DNA from: Bacillus sp. ISL-55
Lineage (GTDB): Bacteria; Bacillota; Bacilli; Bacillales; Cytobacillaceae
Direction: 5' to 3'
Assembly: GCF_018613155.1 (NCBI RefSeq)
Contig: NZ_JAGGQU010000032.1
Span: 1 to 54,198, forward strand
DNA length: 54,198 nucleotides
In this document: in pieces, positions 18,101 to 24,613 of the stretch
Numbering within the stretch: position 1 is the stretch's first letter
Layout: each line of letters starts with the position of its first letter
Notes under the pieces: model-generated
The model's database searches: none
What the model was told of the DNA's origin: nothing
Seen by the model: the letters and a program-made list of their open reading frames with translations, nothing else
Made by a program: the position numbers and the translations under genes

Positions 18101-18561
18101 TTAACTTCCTGGGCGATTTTCAGGGCTGTTTCATATCGCGAGCTTCCTGAAACACGCTTGACTTTGATATTCATACTCTCAACTTGTGTTTTAACCTTTT
18201 TGGTTAGAGCCTTTTCGCCACCCAATAAGATAACGTTTTTGACTTTAAGTCTTGCTAATTCTTTTTTCGTAGCTTCTGTTAATTGATCAGGAGCTGTCAG
18301 CAAGATAGGTGCATTCAATTTGAATGCCAATGGTGAACCTGCCAACGCATCTGGGTATAAATCTCCTCTAGCCAGAATGGCTGTTTCTGAACCATTAGCC
18401 CAACCTGATTTTGAAATGTTAACCGCTGTTTCATAGCGATTCGCTCCAGAAATACGTTTGCTGGAGTCTCCTCCCTGTGCATTTGCTCCTTCAGGTGTCA
18501 TACTGAAAAATAGAGCGAAAGCGAGCAGGAGTTGAAGAGTTAATTGAAAAAATCTACTCAA
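15145..18561 (-). CDS. secreted CWB2-repeat surface protein with carboxypeptidase-regulatory and YfaP-like domains
   Basis: 1138 residues from TTG 18561, chosen because GGGAGG lies nine bases upstream and the product then begins with a normal signal peptide (MSRFFQLTLQLL..., cleavage near ANA|Q). Residues about 35-330 hold three CWB2 repeats (KRISGANRYETAV, RVSGSSRYETALK, RISGKNRYETASK) that bind cell-wall polymers non-covalently. A long unassigned region follows (about 340-780). Then come two carboxypeptidase-regulatory-like beta-sandwich repeats (about 790-850 and 880-953) and a YfaP-like domain (VVLTWGETPSDLDSHL, about 970-1095). Probably a surface adhesin or matrix protein. It is divergent from the next CWB2 gene. 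Confidence 0.85.
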   Translation of the reverse strand: MSRFFQLTLQLLLAFALFFSMTPEGANAQGGDSSKRISGANRYETAVNISKSGWANGSETAILARGDLYPDALAGSPLAFKLNAPILLTAPDQLTEATKKELARLKVKNVILLGGEKALTKKVKTQVESMNIKVKRVSGSSRYETALKIAQEVNPAKDQVFLATGADFPDALAIAPYAAENGIPILLTAPKSIPANIEEFAKTFNNVTLIGGTGVIDPAIEKKFENPTRISGKNRYETASKVIRELYDKNENIYISTGTNFPDALTGSVLAAKNKTGILLTTKSAVPADAEIVFPQQQVKDFKVFGGTGVVEDKVITAFQQLLVKFEDTVGGGEVIENAKFLTDAEADKFIDNTVKVQTNDNGTLTYTLKNISQSQYVKDDMIFFPQSEDHPTGMIAKVMKSEKDANGNLVLQLGQPAIEDVFEDLNIQLDEELTMEQLVDMKLQEGVAMVVDDQAVNSFQEFSQLQNQRFLASDKMKLAFEMDLGRLLSKKEDAEGGTGSEDNDDFIVGETQKELKLTGSFEISNITPKAEIKKTRILKKWKSFDFGVSYDSTVNADLTGTLKGKFGLKNKTNYGYGDDDSWVQVEGVKRDDRLSLASFTFVPAPVVVRGAGVGDSGYQEVPVGITLFITTTFEGKFNVDVHIGYVKKDKTDMGIKWDKESNDFDAYRDITKVKNELTGDVKGAIAVTKKYGADAALNVGGLLPAVLENDFAISNTAKGEGYIKMNFLNGEFEKDGCVTNDFDISLQSRVKYRLAAKLWVIEGGVEGEYELANLSIYKNKQEYCLNSGILKGEVKDAVTDQPIKDVAVTIYKDDYPVKTLKTDAEGKYDIRLFNGTYGVTYSKTGYGPLDYDNVIIDSDQITHNPKMRLLSNEYINSPGSVGGVISNAINGQEIEWVTVNLRKGHNARTGDIFKTTTTDSYGEYVIEPLEAGYYTAELVKEGFTTTFIDIVSIGDQEAFEYHATLRPILAEDQISVVLTWGETPSDLDSHLTGPTMDGSDRFHIYYRNKAYYEDEDDPIASLDYDDRYSFGPETVTINKQTAGKYSYYVHNYSNQSDDTSTALTSSGAKVEVYIGNELIRTFHVPTTGTGTVWKVFDLSGTTITPVNVISGPGTTFESTDATPLIEKSVLDSFNLQK

Positions 18562-18740
18562 TTGGTTAATCCTCCCTTTTTTATGTTTTACATTTTTATA
18601 TATTACCAAAACTGAGACATTATGACTATATGAAATGAGAGTAAAGTACTATTAATTTAAATGTTTATACATTTATAGATTTATATTTGGAAGGATGTTA
18701 CCATTTAAGGAGAATAATAGATAGAGGGGAGAAGGGAAGT

Positions 18741-20540
18741 TTGAAAAAATTCATTACAGCTTTAGTTGCAGTCCTAATGATTTTGGTGCCATTCCAGGCA
18801 GATTCAGTAGAAGGTGCAGTAAGCTATCAGAATCCACCTGTGCCGGTAATAAATAAATACCTTACTGATGCTGCATTAAAATTTGACGTACCACCTGAAA
18901 TAGTCAAAGCCATTGCGATGGAGGAAAGTGGCTGGCAACAGTTTAAGGATGGTCAGCCTTATATATCGGAAGTTGACGGTAGAGGTATTGGCATTATGCA
19001 AATAACAGATCAAGGGGACTTTGATCAGGAAAAGCTTAAAACCGATATTAAATATAACATTGAGATCGGTGTTAAGATTCTTGATCAGAAATTCCGAGCA
19101 GTTAACAGTAACAAACTGCCAACTGTAAACGATAATGACCGTCATATCCTTGAAAGTTGGTATTTTGCGGTGCTGGCTTATAATGGGCAAGTCCAAAAAA
19201 ATAGTCCAATCTATAAACCGGGAGGACAAACGAATACAGCAGCCTATCAGGAAAAGGTCTATACGTATCTGAATAATAAAAATCCAGGAATTGGTGTTTA
19301 TCCACTGCCATTCAACTTCAAGGAAGAGGATTTCACCTATACAGGAGCGCCGAAATATCAGTTGATTTTTGAAAAGGATCATTTTGAAGTTCCGGAACAT
19401 CTATTGCATGAAAGCAAATATTTCTACAAGCCAAAAGATGTCGTTTTCACCGCAAAAGGTGCTAACTTCCGTGAAGCGCCATCAAGATATGCCAAGGTAG
19501 TGAAGACTTTGCCTTCCGGTGTAAAGGAAGCAGTGACGATTCTCGAAGATTTTGAATACGACCAATCAAATTTAAGCGACAGCCAGATGCTCAACCTTCA
19601 ATATGTCTGGTATAAAGTTCAACTGAAGGACGGTACGATTGGGTATACAGCCTCAAATGAACTGGAGCAGCTAGCCAGCAGAATTTCCGGGGCAAACAGA
19701 TTTGAAACTGCAGTTGCTATTTCACAAGAAGGCTGGACAACCGCAGATACGGTCGTACTAGCAAAAGGCTACGATTTCCCTGATGCCTTGGCTGGCACTC
19801 CGCTTGCACATCAGTTGAATGCGCCGATGCTCCTGACAAGGGATAATCTGCTACCTGATGTAACAAAGGATGAAATCACTAGATTAAAAGCAAAGAATGT
19901 CATTCTACTGGGCAGCACAGGAGCAATCAATGCCGAGGTAGAGCAGAAGTTAAAATCAATGGGGTTGAATGTCGAGCGATATGGCGGCAAGAACCGATTT
20001 GAAACTGCAATTAAGATTGCAGAAAAGCTTCCTGTAAAAGGGGATACGGCTGTACTTGCTTATGGCTATAATTTCCCTGATGCCCTGTCCATCGCTGCTT
20101 ATGCTGCTAAAAATAACTTCCCGATTTTCTTGACGAGGGAATCTGAGCTTTCGCCTTCAACAGAGCAGGAACTGAAGAAATACAAACATACGATTGTTGT
20201 GGGAAGTGAAAGTGTAGTCAATAGTACACTTTTCAGCAAGCTAAATGATCCTAAGCGTTATGGCGGCAAAAATCGATATGAAACAAACGCCATGATTGTA
20301 AACCAGCTTCCACTTGGAACGGAAAAAGCATATATCGCATTTGGCTATGAATTCGCCGATGCGTTGACTGGTGCAGTCCTCGCAGCAAAAAATAATTCTT
20401 CGCTGCTATTGTCGAATACCGACAATATCCCGGAACCGACAAGGACTACTATTACGGGACATGACTTTGGACACTTCAGTCTGCTTGGAGGAACAAAAGC
20501 GATCAATATCCAATACGAATTGGGTGAACTAGTGAAATAA
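18741..20540 (+). CDS. secreted lytic transglycosylase-SH3b-CWB2 protein
   Basis: 599 residues from TTG 18741 (GGGGAG/GGGAAG ribosome site; a more upstream TTG at 18687 would bury the signal peptide). Order: signal peptide 1-25; SLT-type transglycosylase domain about 30-180 with catalytic Glu in AIAMEESGW (about 61-62) and GIGIMQIT; SH3b domain about 232-300; three CWB2 repeats 313-599 (SRISGANRFETAV, RYGGKNRFETAIK, RYGGKNRYETNAM). The enzyme should cut peptidoglycan glycan strands while tethered to the wall. It has its own terminator and is divergent from the large CWB2 gene, so the two may share control. Confidence 0.88.
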   Translation: MKKFITALVAVLMILVPFQADSVEGAVSYQNPPVPVINKYLTDAALKFDVPPEIVKAIAMEESGWQQFKDGQPYISEVDGRGIGIMQITDQGDFDQEKLKTDIKYNIEIGVKILDQKFRAVNSNKLPTVNDNDRHILESWYFAVLAYNGQVQKNSPIYKPGGQTNTAAYQEKVYTYLNNKNPGIGVYPLPFNFKEEDFTYTGAPKYQLIFEKDHFEVPEHLLHESKYFYKPKDVVFTAKGANFREAPSRYAKVVKTLPSGVKEAVTILEDFEYDQSNLSDSQMLNLQYVWYKVQLKDGTIGYTASNELEQLASRISGANRFETAVAISQEGWTTADTVVLAKGYDFPDALAGTPLAHQLNAPMLLTRDNLLPDVTKDEITRLKAKNVILLGSTGAINAEVEQKLKSMGLNVERYGGKNRFETAIKIAEKLPVKGDTAVLAYGYNFPDALSIAAYAAKNNFPIFLTRESELSPSTEQELKKYKHTIVVGSESVVNSTLFSKLNDPKRYGGKNRYETNAMIVNQLPLGTEKAYIAFGYEFADALTGAVLAAKNNSSLLLSNTDNIPEPTRTTITGHDFGHFSLLGGTKAINIQYELGELVK

Positions 20541-20547
20541 GTTTTGT

Positions 20548-20579
20548 GGACAATGAGTATCAAACTCATTGTCCTTTTT
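20548..20579 (+). terminator. intrinsic terminator
   Basis: GGACAATGAG (20548-20557) pairs with CTCATTGTCC (20565-20574), then TTTTTA. Ends the transglycosylase gene. Confidence 0.9.
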
Positions 20580-20796
20580 ATGTTATGGAGAGTAAGGGAC
20601 CTTCTATAAAACTTCGGAGTATTTGAAAATTTAGGTAGAGCCTTCTAGACATCTGCATGAGGGATTAAGATGTTGTTGAGCTTTCCTTATAGATTTAACT
20701 AAACTGTAACAATATTTAATTGGAATGTTATTTACAATTATATGAATTTTTAATAGAATGATGTCATATTTAAACGAATGTATGGAGGATCAAGAA

Positions 20797-20946
20797 TTGA
20801 AAGAGCTAAGCAAAGAGGAGAAAAAGGCTGATTTTGTCGAAGTCTTAAAAAGCGCGTACGATAAAGGTTTACATGATAAAGAAATGACAGTAGAAAAAAT
20901 TTTGGAAGAATTAAAGTTGGATTTGAAAAGTATAATGACTATATAG
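20797..20946 (+). CDS. 49-residue acidic/helical small protein
   Basis: TTG start at 20797 with GGAGG eight bases upstream; the longer reading from 20758 has no ribosome site. The product is short, charged and helical (begins MKELSKEEKKADFVEVL), soluble, with no signal or membrane helix. It ends in a clear terminator. The amphipathic pattern and the strong translation signals support a real gene, but I do not know the function. The 217 bases between 20580 and 20796 hold no other gene that I can support. Confidence 0.6.
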   Translation: MKELSKEEKKADFVEVLKSAYDKGLHDKEMTVEKILEELKLDLKSIMTI

Positions 20947-20949
20947 AAC

Positions 20950-20984
20950 AAGGAGGCCGGAGCTATACACCGCCTCCTTTTTTA
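20950..20984. terminator. terminator after the 49-residue gene
   Basis: AAGGAGGC (20950-20957) pairs with GCCTCCTT (20972-20979), followed by TTTTATTTTT on the plus strand. It may also stop the converging minus-strand gene. Confidence 0.85.
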
Positions 20985-20990
20985 TTTTTA

Positions 20991-21176
20991 TCATATTAAT
21001 GTGTTTGCAGCTTGAAGCTGATAATAAATTCTTTCAGCTTTCTTTTTATGAAATTCTAGTTTTTTCTCAATCTTAGACTTAAGTTCAAGATTAATGCAAT
21101 CATTCAAAAGTGTTTTATGATATCCATGTTGATAAGAATGCCAACTGTACTTTACACGGTAAATAAGCTTTTGCAT
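20991..21176 (-). CDS. 61-residue basic small protein
   Basis: ATG at 21176 with a perfect AGGAGG nine bases upstream. The product is basic and helical with many Tyr/His (begins MQKLIYRVKYSWHSYQHGYH) and no membrane segment. It resembles, in pattern, short uncharacterised proteins that are common in Bacillaceae genomes; no name is justified. Its end abuts the shared terminator at 20950-20984. Confidence 0.65.
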   Translation of the reverse strand: MQKLIYRVKYSWHSYQHGYHKTLLNDCINLELKSKIEKKLEFHKKKAERIYYQLQAANTLI

Positions 21177-21357
21177 AATAGCCTACCTCCTGCTAGGATT
21201 GGTATCTTTATATTCCCTATATATTCCGCAGCAAAACCTTGTTTAGTGAGGGTTAGTCAAGGTAATTAGTTGTTTAGGGCTAAGTACCCATTACAAATAT
21301 TGTAAATTCCTTTATCATAATGTTGTTGTGAAAAAATGAAAAAAGGGGCGTAATGAA

Positions 21358-23058
21358 TTGAACGGTATTTTGAAAGTGCTTTCTTCAGCTGCAGCTATTG
21401 CCATGGTTACTACTTCTCTCTCCATTCCTTTTGCCAATGCGGAGGAAAGTTTATCTAAGAGATTGGAAGAAAGAAAGAGTTTTATGATCAATCATCTTGA
21501 ACAGCGTGATCCAGAGTCCTATGAATTTACTAGCAAATCATCTTCATTCCAGGCAATCACAGCAGAGGCTTTCTATAAGCAGCAAATTGATTATAACCAG
21601 ATTCATGAATACCACTTTGCTACTAATGGCGGTACTTTTACTGTAGAGGCGCTTCACGAGAATGCTGACGATTCTTTAGGTCCGGATTATTATATATATA
21701 ACATGGACACAGGTGAACTGGTTGATCCTTACGATGGAAAAACATTCCTGTTAGATCGGGGAGCCTATTATTTTGTGGTAATGGGTTATTCAGAAGAGAA
21801 GACTAATTATGAATATACATTCTCAGGAACCTTCTCATCTGAACCAGATTCAGTACTGCCAAATCTGACAATTGCTAATCCATCCGCTTCGGAAGTCCGC
21901 CTGGCGAAAAATTCATCGCCAAATTATTCTGTATCGGGAACATCGGATGCAGATAGTCTTACATTGTCCCTTAATGGGGAGCAGGAAGCTGATCTAACAG
22001 CACCAGGTACCTTCAAATGGGACCAATTAGTACTTTCACCGGGATATAATTTCCTTACTTTTGAAGCCATGAAACCTGGCGGAAATAGGGTTACTGCATT
22101 GTACAGTGTTACCCTCCCAGGTCTTTCAAGGATTCAGGGGAAGGATCGTTATCAAGTTTCAAGCAATGTTAGCAGCACATTAAGGAATCGTGGTTTTGGA
22201 AGCGGTACTGTCATCATCACTAGAGGTGACTTGTACCCTGATGCGGTTGCAGGCGGTCCGCTAGCTGCAACAGAGGATGCGCCAATTTTATTGACAAATC
22301 CAAAATCCTTGCAACAGTCAGTCATTACAGAACTTGAAAACATCCAGCCAGAACGTGCGATTATTCTTGGGGGAACTGCTTCTGTTTCACCTGACGTTGA
22401 AGCCCAGCTTAAAAGCTTAGGGATAGAAGAGGTAGAGCGTATCGGAGGGAAGGATCGCTATGTAGTTTCGGCAAGCATTGCTGATCGGGTAGCAGAATCT
22501 TGGGGTGAAAGTACAGCAATTATTGCCAGCGGAGAAGCATTTCCAGACGCACTCTCTGCATCAACTATTGCAGGGCCATCAGGAATGCCGATTCTTCTTG
22601 TAAGAAAAGATGGAGTACCGGCTCCTATTGAAAATTTTATAAAGAATAATCCGCAAATAGAAAACTATATCATAGTTGGAGGTACGGCAGCTGTAAGCGA
22701 TGCTGTTGGCGCCAAGATTAAGCAACTCCGTCCAGGGTCAGAAGTTGATCGTATTGGCGGAAAGGACAGATATGAAGTGTCTGTCAATATAGCGGAGTAT
22801 GCAATCGAGAATCGTGGGATGGATGCCAGCACACTGACATTCGCACGTGGCGACCTATTCCCTGATGCCCTTTCTGGCGCGCCTCTCGCAAACTTTTACT
22901 ATTCACCTCTGATTCTTACTCCTGCTAACAAGATGCATGATAAGGTGAATGCCTTCTTAACGGAAAATAGCAATGAAATCGATAATATGTATATTCTTGG
23001 CGGTACCGGAGCTGTCTCTGCGGATGTAGAAAAGAAATTGAACAGCTTCATTAAATAA
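21358..23058 (+). CDS. secreted CWB2-repeat surface protein
   Basis: 566 residues from TTG 21358 (AAAAGGGGCG upstream; the ATG at 21353 is out of frame). Signal peptide 1-28 (ANA|E). Residues about 30-160 form an N-terminal domain reminiscent of bacterial pre-peptidase beta-sandwiches (PDYYIYNMDTGELVDPYD). About 170-250 is Ig-like. About 257-566 are three CWB2 repeats (SRIQGKDRYQVSS, RIGGKDRYVVSAS, RIGGKDRYEVSVN). No catalytic domain is evident, so it is probably a structural or adhesive wall protein. It is flanked by a small minus-strand gene upstream and ends in its own terminator. Confidence 0.85.
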   Translation: MNGILKVLSSAAAIAMVTTSLSIPFANAEESLSKRLEERKSFMINHLEQRDPESYEFTSKSSSFQAITAEAFYKQQIDYNQIHEYHFATNGGTFTVEALHENADDSLGPDYYIYNMDTGELVDPYDGKTFLLDRGAYYFVVMGYSEEKTNYEYTFSGTFSSEPDSVLPNLTIANPSASEVRLAKNSSPNYSVSGTSDADSLTLSLNGEQEADLTAPGTFKWDQLVLSPGYNFLTFEAMKPGGNRVTALYSVTLPGLSRIQGKDRYQVSSNVSSTLRNRGFGSGTVIITRGDLYPDAVAGGPLAATEDAPILLTNPKSLQQSVITELENIQPERAIILGGTASVSPDVEAQLKSLGIEEVERIGGKDRYVVSASIADRVAESWGESTAIIASGEAFPDALSASTIAGPSGMPILLVRKDGVPAPIENFIKNNPQIENYIIVGGTAAVSDAVGAKIKQLRPGSEVDRIGGKDRYEVSVNIAEYAIENRGMDASTLTFARGDLFPDALSGAPLANFYYSPLILTPANKMHDKVNAFLTENSNEIDNMYILGGTGAVSADVEKKLNSFIK

Positions 23059-23062
23059 CAGC

Positions 23063-23092
23063 AAGCCCTTCTCTTTCTGAGAAGGGCTTTTC
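23063..23092 (+). terminator. intrinsic terminator
   Basis: AAGCCCTTCTC (23063-23073) pairs with GAGAAGGGCTT (23079-23089), followed by TTCATTT. Ends the CWB2 gene at 21358-23058. Confidence 0.9.
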
Positions 23093-23116
23093 ATTTAGGG
23101 TTAATACGGGTACAAT
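23088..23116 (+). promoter_or_regulatory. possible sigma-A promoter of the 30-residue gene
   Basis: TTTTCA (23088-23093), 17 bases, TACAAT (23111-23116). The -10 is one base off consensus, the -35 is weak and overlaps the U-tract of the preceding terminator. It is 30 bases before the small gene's start. Confidence 0.4.
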
Positions 23117-23145
23117 AAACAGCGAGAAACGGGAGATAATTTGAT

Positions 23146-23238
23146 ATGAAAAGGATCTTGTTATTCTTTCAGGTAATCAAGTCCGGTATGCTGTTTATTC
23201 GAGAAATAATCCAATATAAACGAGAACAGAAAAAATAA
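23146..23238 (+). CDS. 30-residue amphipathic peptide
   Basis: ATG at 23146 with GGGAG upstream (spacing about ten bases). The peptide begins MKRILLFFQVIKSGMLFIRE and ends KREQKK: a hydrophobic helix flanked by basic residues, as in small membrane-associated peptides. It is a compact transcription unit between two strong terminators with its own candidate promoter, and its stop codon is the first base pair of the downstream terminator stem. Function unknown; a toxin-like or membrane-regulator peptide is possible but unproven. Confidence 0.5.
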   Translation: MKRILLFFQVIKSGMLFIREIIQYKREQKK

Positions 23239-23277
23239 GAGAGACTCCTGATTTTAATAGGAGTCTCTCTTATTTTT
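23236..23277. terminator. bidirectional terminator
   Basis: TAAGAGAGACTCCT (23236-23249) pairs with AGGAGTCTCTCTTA (23259-23272), a 14-bp stem around a 9-base loop, followed by TTTTTAAT on the plus strand and TTTTTTCTG on the minus strand. Shared by the 30-residue gene and the LysM endopeptidase gene. Confidence 0.9.
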
Positions 23278-24322
23278 AATAAAATCTCTTGAAGCTGTCA
23301 AAGTGCTTTTTATAATAGGAGTCATCCAAACTCGTCACTCTCACACCGCTATCATCAGCGTGGATGAATTGATTGTTTCCTAGATAAATGCCCATATGGG
23401 AAATTCCCTTTTTGTAAGTATTCTCAAAAAATACCAGATCGCCAGGCTGTGGGTCAGAAACATAATAAGAACGGTTGAAATATCCCTCGGAGGATAAACG
23501 ATTTATCGATTTTCCAGCTTTATTATATACATAATAAATAAAGCCACTGCAATCAAATCCGGATACATCAGAACCTCCCCATACATATGGAGTTCCTAGA
23601 TGCTTCTTTGCTTCCTCAAGCAGAACTGAGACCTCTACACTAAGATCCTGGCTGCCTGGTGCTGCTTGTTCTTCTGGCTTGCCGCTGACCTTCAGCTTCT
23701 GTCCAATATAAATCATATCTGAACTTAAGTTATTCATCGCTTTTAATTGCTGTACAGATAATCTGAACCTTGTACCGATCTGGCTTAAGGTGTCCCCGCT
23801 CTTTACTATGTATTCTGATGTTGGGGCAGCGGGTGCAGGATTAGCAGGAGCCTGGGCTGGAGGCGGTGGTGCAGGAGCCGGAGCTGGCTGTGCATTGCCT
23901 GTGCCTGTCTGCTGACCAGGACGTGATACATTCAGCTTTTGTCCAGGATAGATGAGATGGTCTTTAAGTCCATTCCATTCTTTAAGCTCTGCCAAAGAAA
24001 TATGATGTTTATTGGCGATTTTGATTAATGTATCTCCGCTGACGACTTTGTATGTACTGGCTGCCTGGACAGGAGCAGGTGGGGCAGATGGAGTAGATGC
24101 TTTCTGCTCCTGTTTTGAGACCACCAGAGTCTGATTGATATGAATCAAATCAGAGGTCAGTCGATTCCACTCCTTGATATCTGCAACTCTCGTATTATAC
24201 TTCCTGGCAATGTGGGAAAGAGTATCCCCTTTTTGGACAACATATGTACTGGCTGCAGCATTTCCTGCATATGAGGCTGAAAGCATGGCGACTGTCGCCA
24301 GAGCCACGACTTTTTTCTTCAT
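23276..24322 (-). CDS. LysM-repeat NlpC/P60 D,L-endopeptidase (LytE/CwlS type)
   Basis: 348 residues from ATG 24322; an in-frame ATG at 24337 is less likely because AGGATGGTG, the ribosome site for 24322, overlaps it. Signal peptide 1-25 (AAA|S), three LysM domains at about 26-69, 90-132 and 170-213 separated by Pro/Ala-rich linkers, and a C-terminal NlpC/P60 domain (about 233-348). The catalytic Cys is Cys258 in DCSGFIYY; the His are in SHMGIYLG and FIHADD. It should cut the gamma-D-Glu-diaminopimelate bond of peptidoglycan stem peptides at the wall. Such enzymes in B. subtilis act in cell separation or elongation and are often under WalR control. Confidence 0.92.
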   Translation of the reverse strand: MKKKVVALATVAMLSASYAGNAAASTYVVQKGDTLSHIARKYNTRVADIKEWNRLTSDLIHINQTLVVSKQEQKASTPSAPPAPVQAASTYKVVSGDTLIKIANKHHISLAELKEWNGLKDHLIYPGQKLNVSRPGQQTGTGNAQPAPAPAPPPPAQAPANPAPAAPTSEYIVKSGDTLSQIGTRFRLSVQQLKAMNNLSSDMIYIGQKLKVSGKPEEQAAPGSQDLSVEVSVLLEEAKKHLGTPYVWGGSDVSGFDCSGFIYYVYNKAGKSINRLSSEGYFNRSYYVSDPQPGDLVFFENTYKKGISHMGIYLGNNQFIHADDSGVRVTSLDDSYYKKHFDSFKRFY

Positions 24323-24381
24323 AATAATTTTCACCATCCTGTCATTTTTCCAATATTTGATAAAATATTATCATATTAGAC

Positions 24382-24405
24382 TGTAAAATAATACTTAATT
24401 TTACA
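24382..24405 (-). promoter_or_regulatory. inverted repeat upstream of the LysM endopeptidase gene
   Basis: TGTAAAAT (24382-24389) and ATTTTACA (24398-24405) form a perfect 8-base inverted repeat 60 bases before the gene start. The half-site TGTAAA looks like half of a WalR box, but WalR boxes are direct repeats, so this is only a candidate operator. Confidence 0.3.
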
Positions 24406-24575
24406 AAATGCATGCAAATAATCATATTTTTAAATAGGTTAATATACCTATCACGATTTATATGAACCTAATGGAAGGTTTCTCCTTTTTAGTTATATCG
24501 GCAGTTCCTGTTTGTTTGTTAAATTTAATAGGAAACTAATAAGGTGTTTTCTATGCCTCCTGTGTTTAATATCAA

Positions 24576-24606
24576 TAAAAAAACGAGTGTAATCTCTCAC
24601 ACTCGT
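24576..24606 (-). terminator. intrinsic terminator of the beta-propeller CWB2 gene
   Basis: On the minus strand ACGAGTGT pairs with ACACTCGT (24599-24606 with 24583-24590), followed by seven T residues (24582-24576). Confidence 0.88.
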
Positions 24607-24613
24607 CAGTACT

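Noticed and set aside
24435-24452. ATAGGT/ACCTAT inverted repeat between the LysM and beta-propeller genes
   Set aside because: Short and AT-rich; not associated with a promoter or terminator that I can define.
24182-24600. ydaO/yuaA-type c-di-AMP riboswitch upstream of the NlpC/P60 endopeptidase
   Set aside because: Such enzymes often have one, but the conserved core sequences are absent from the AT-rich upstream region.
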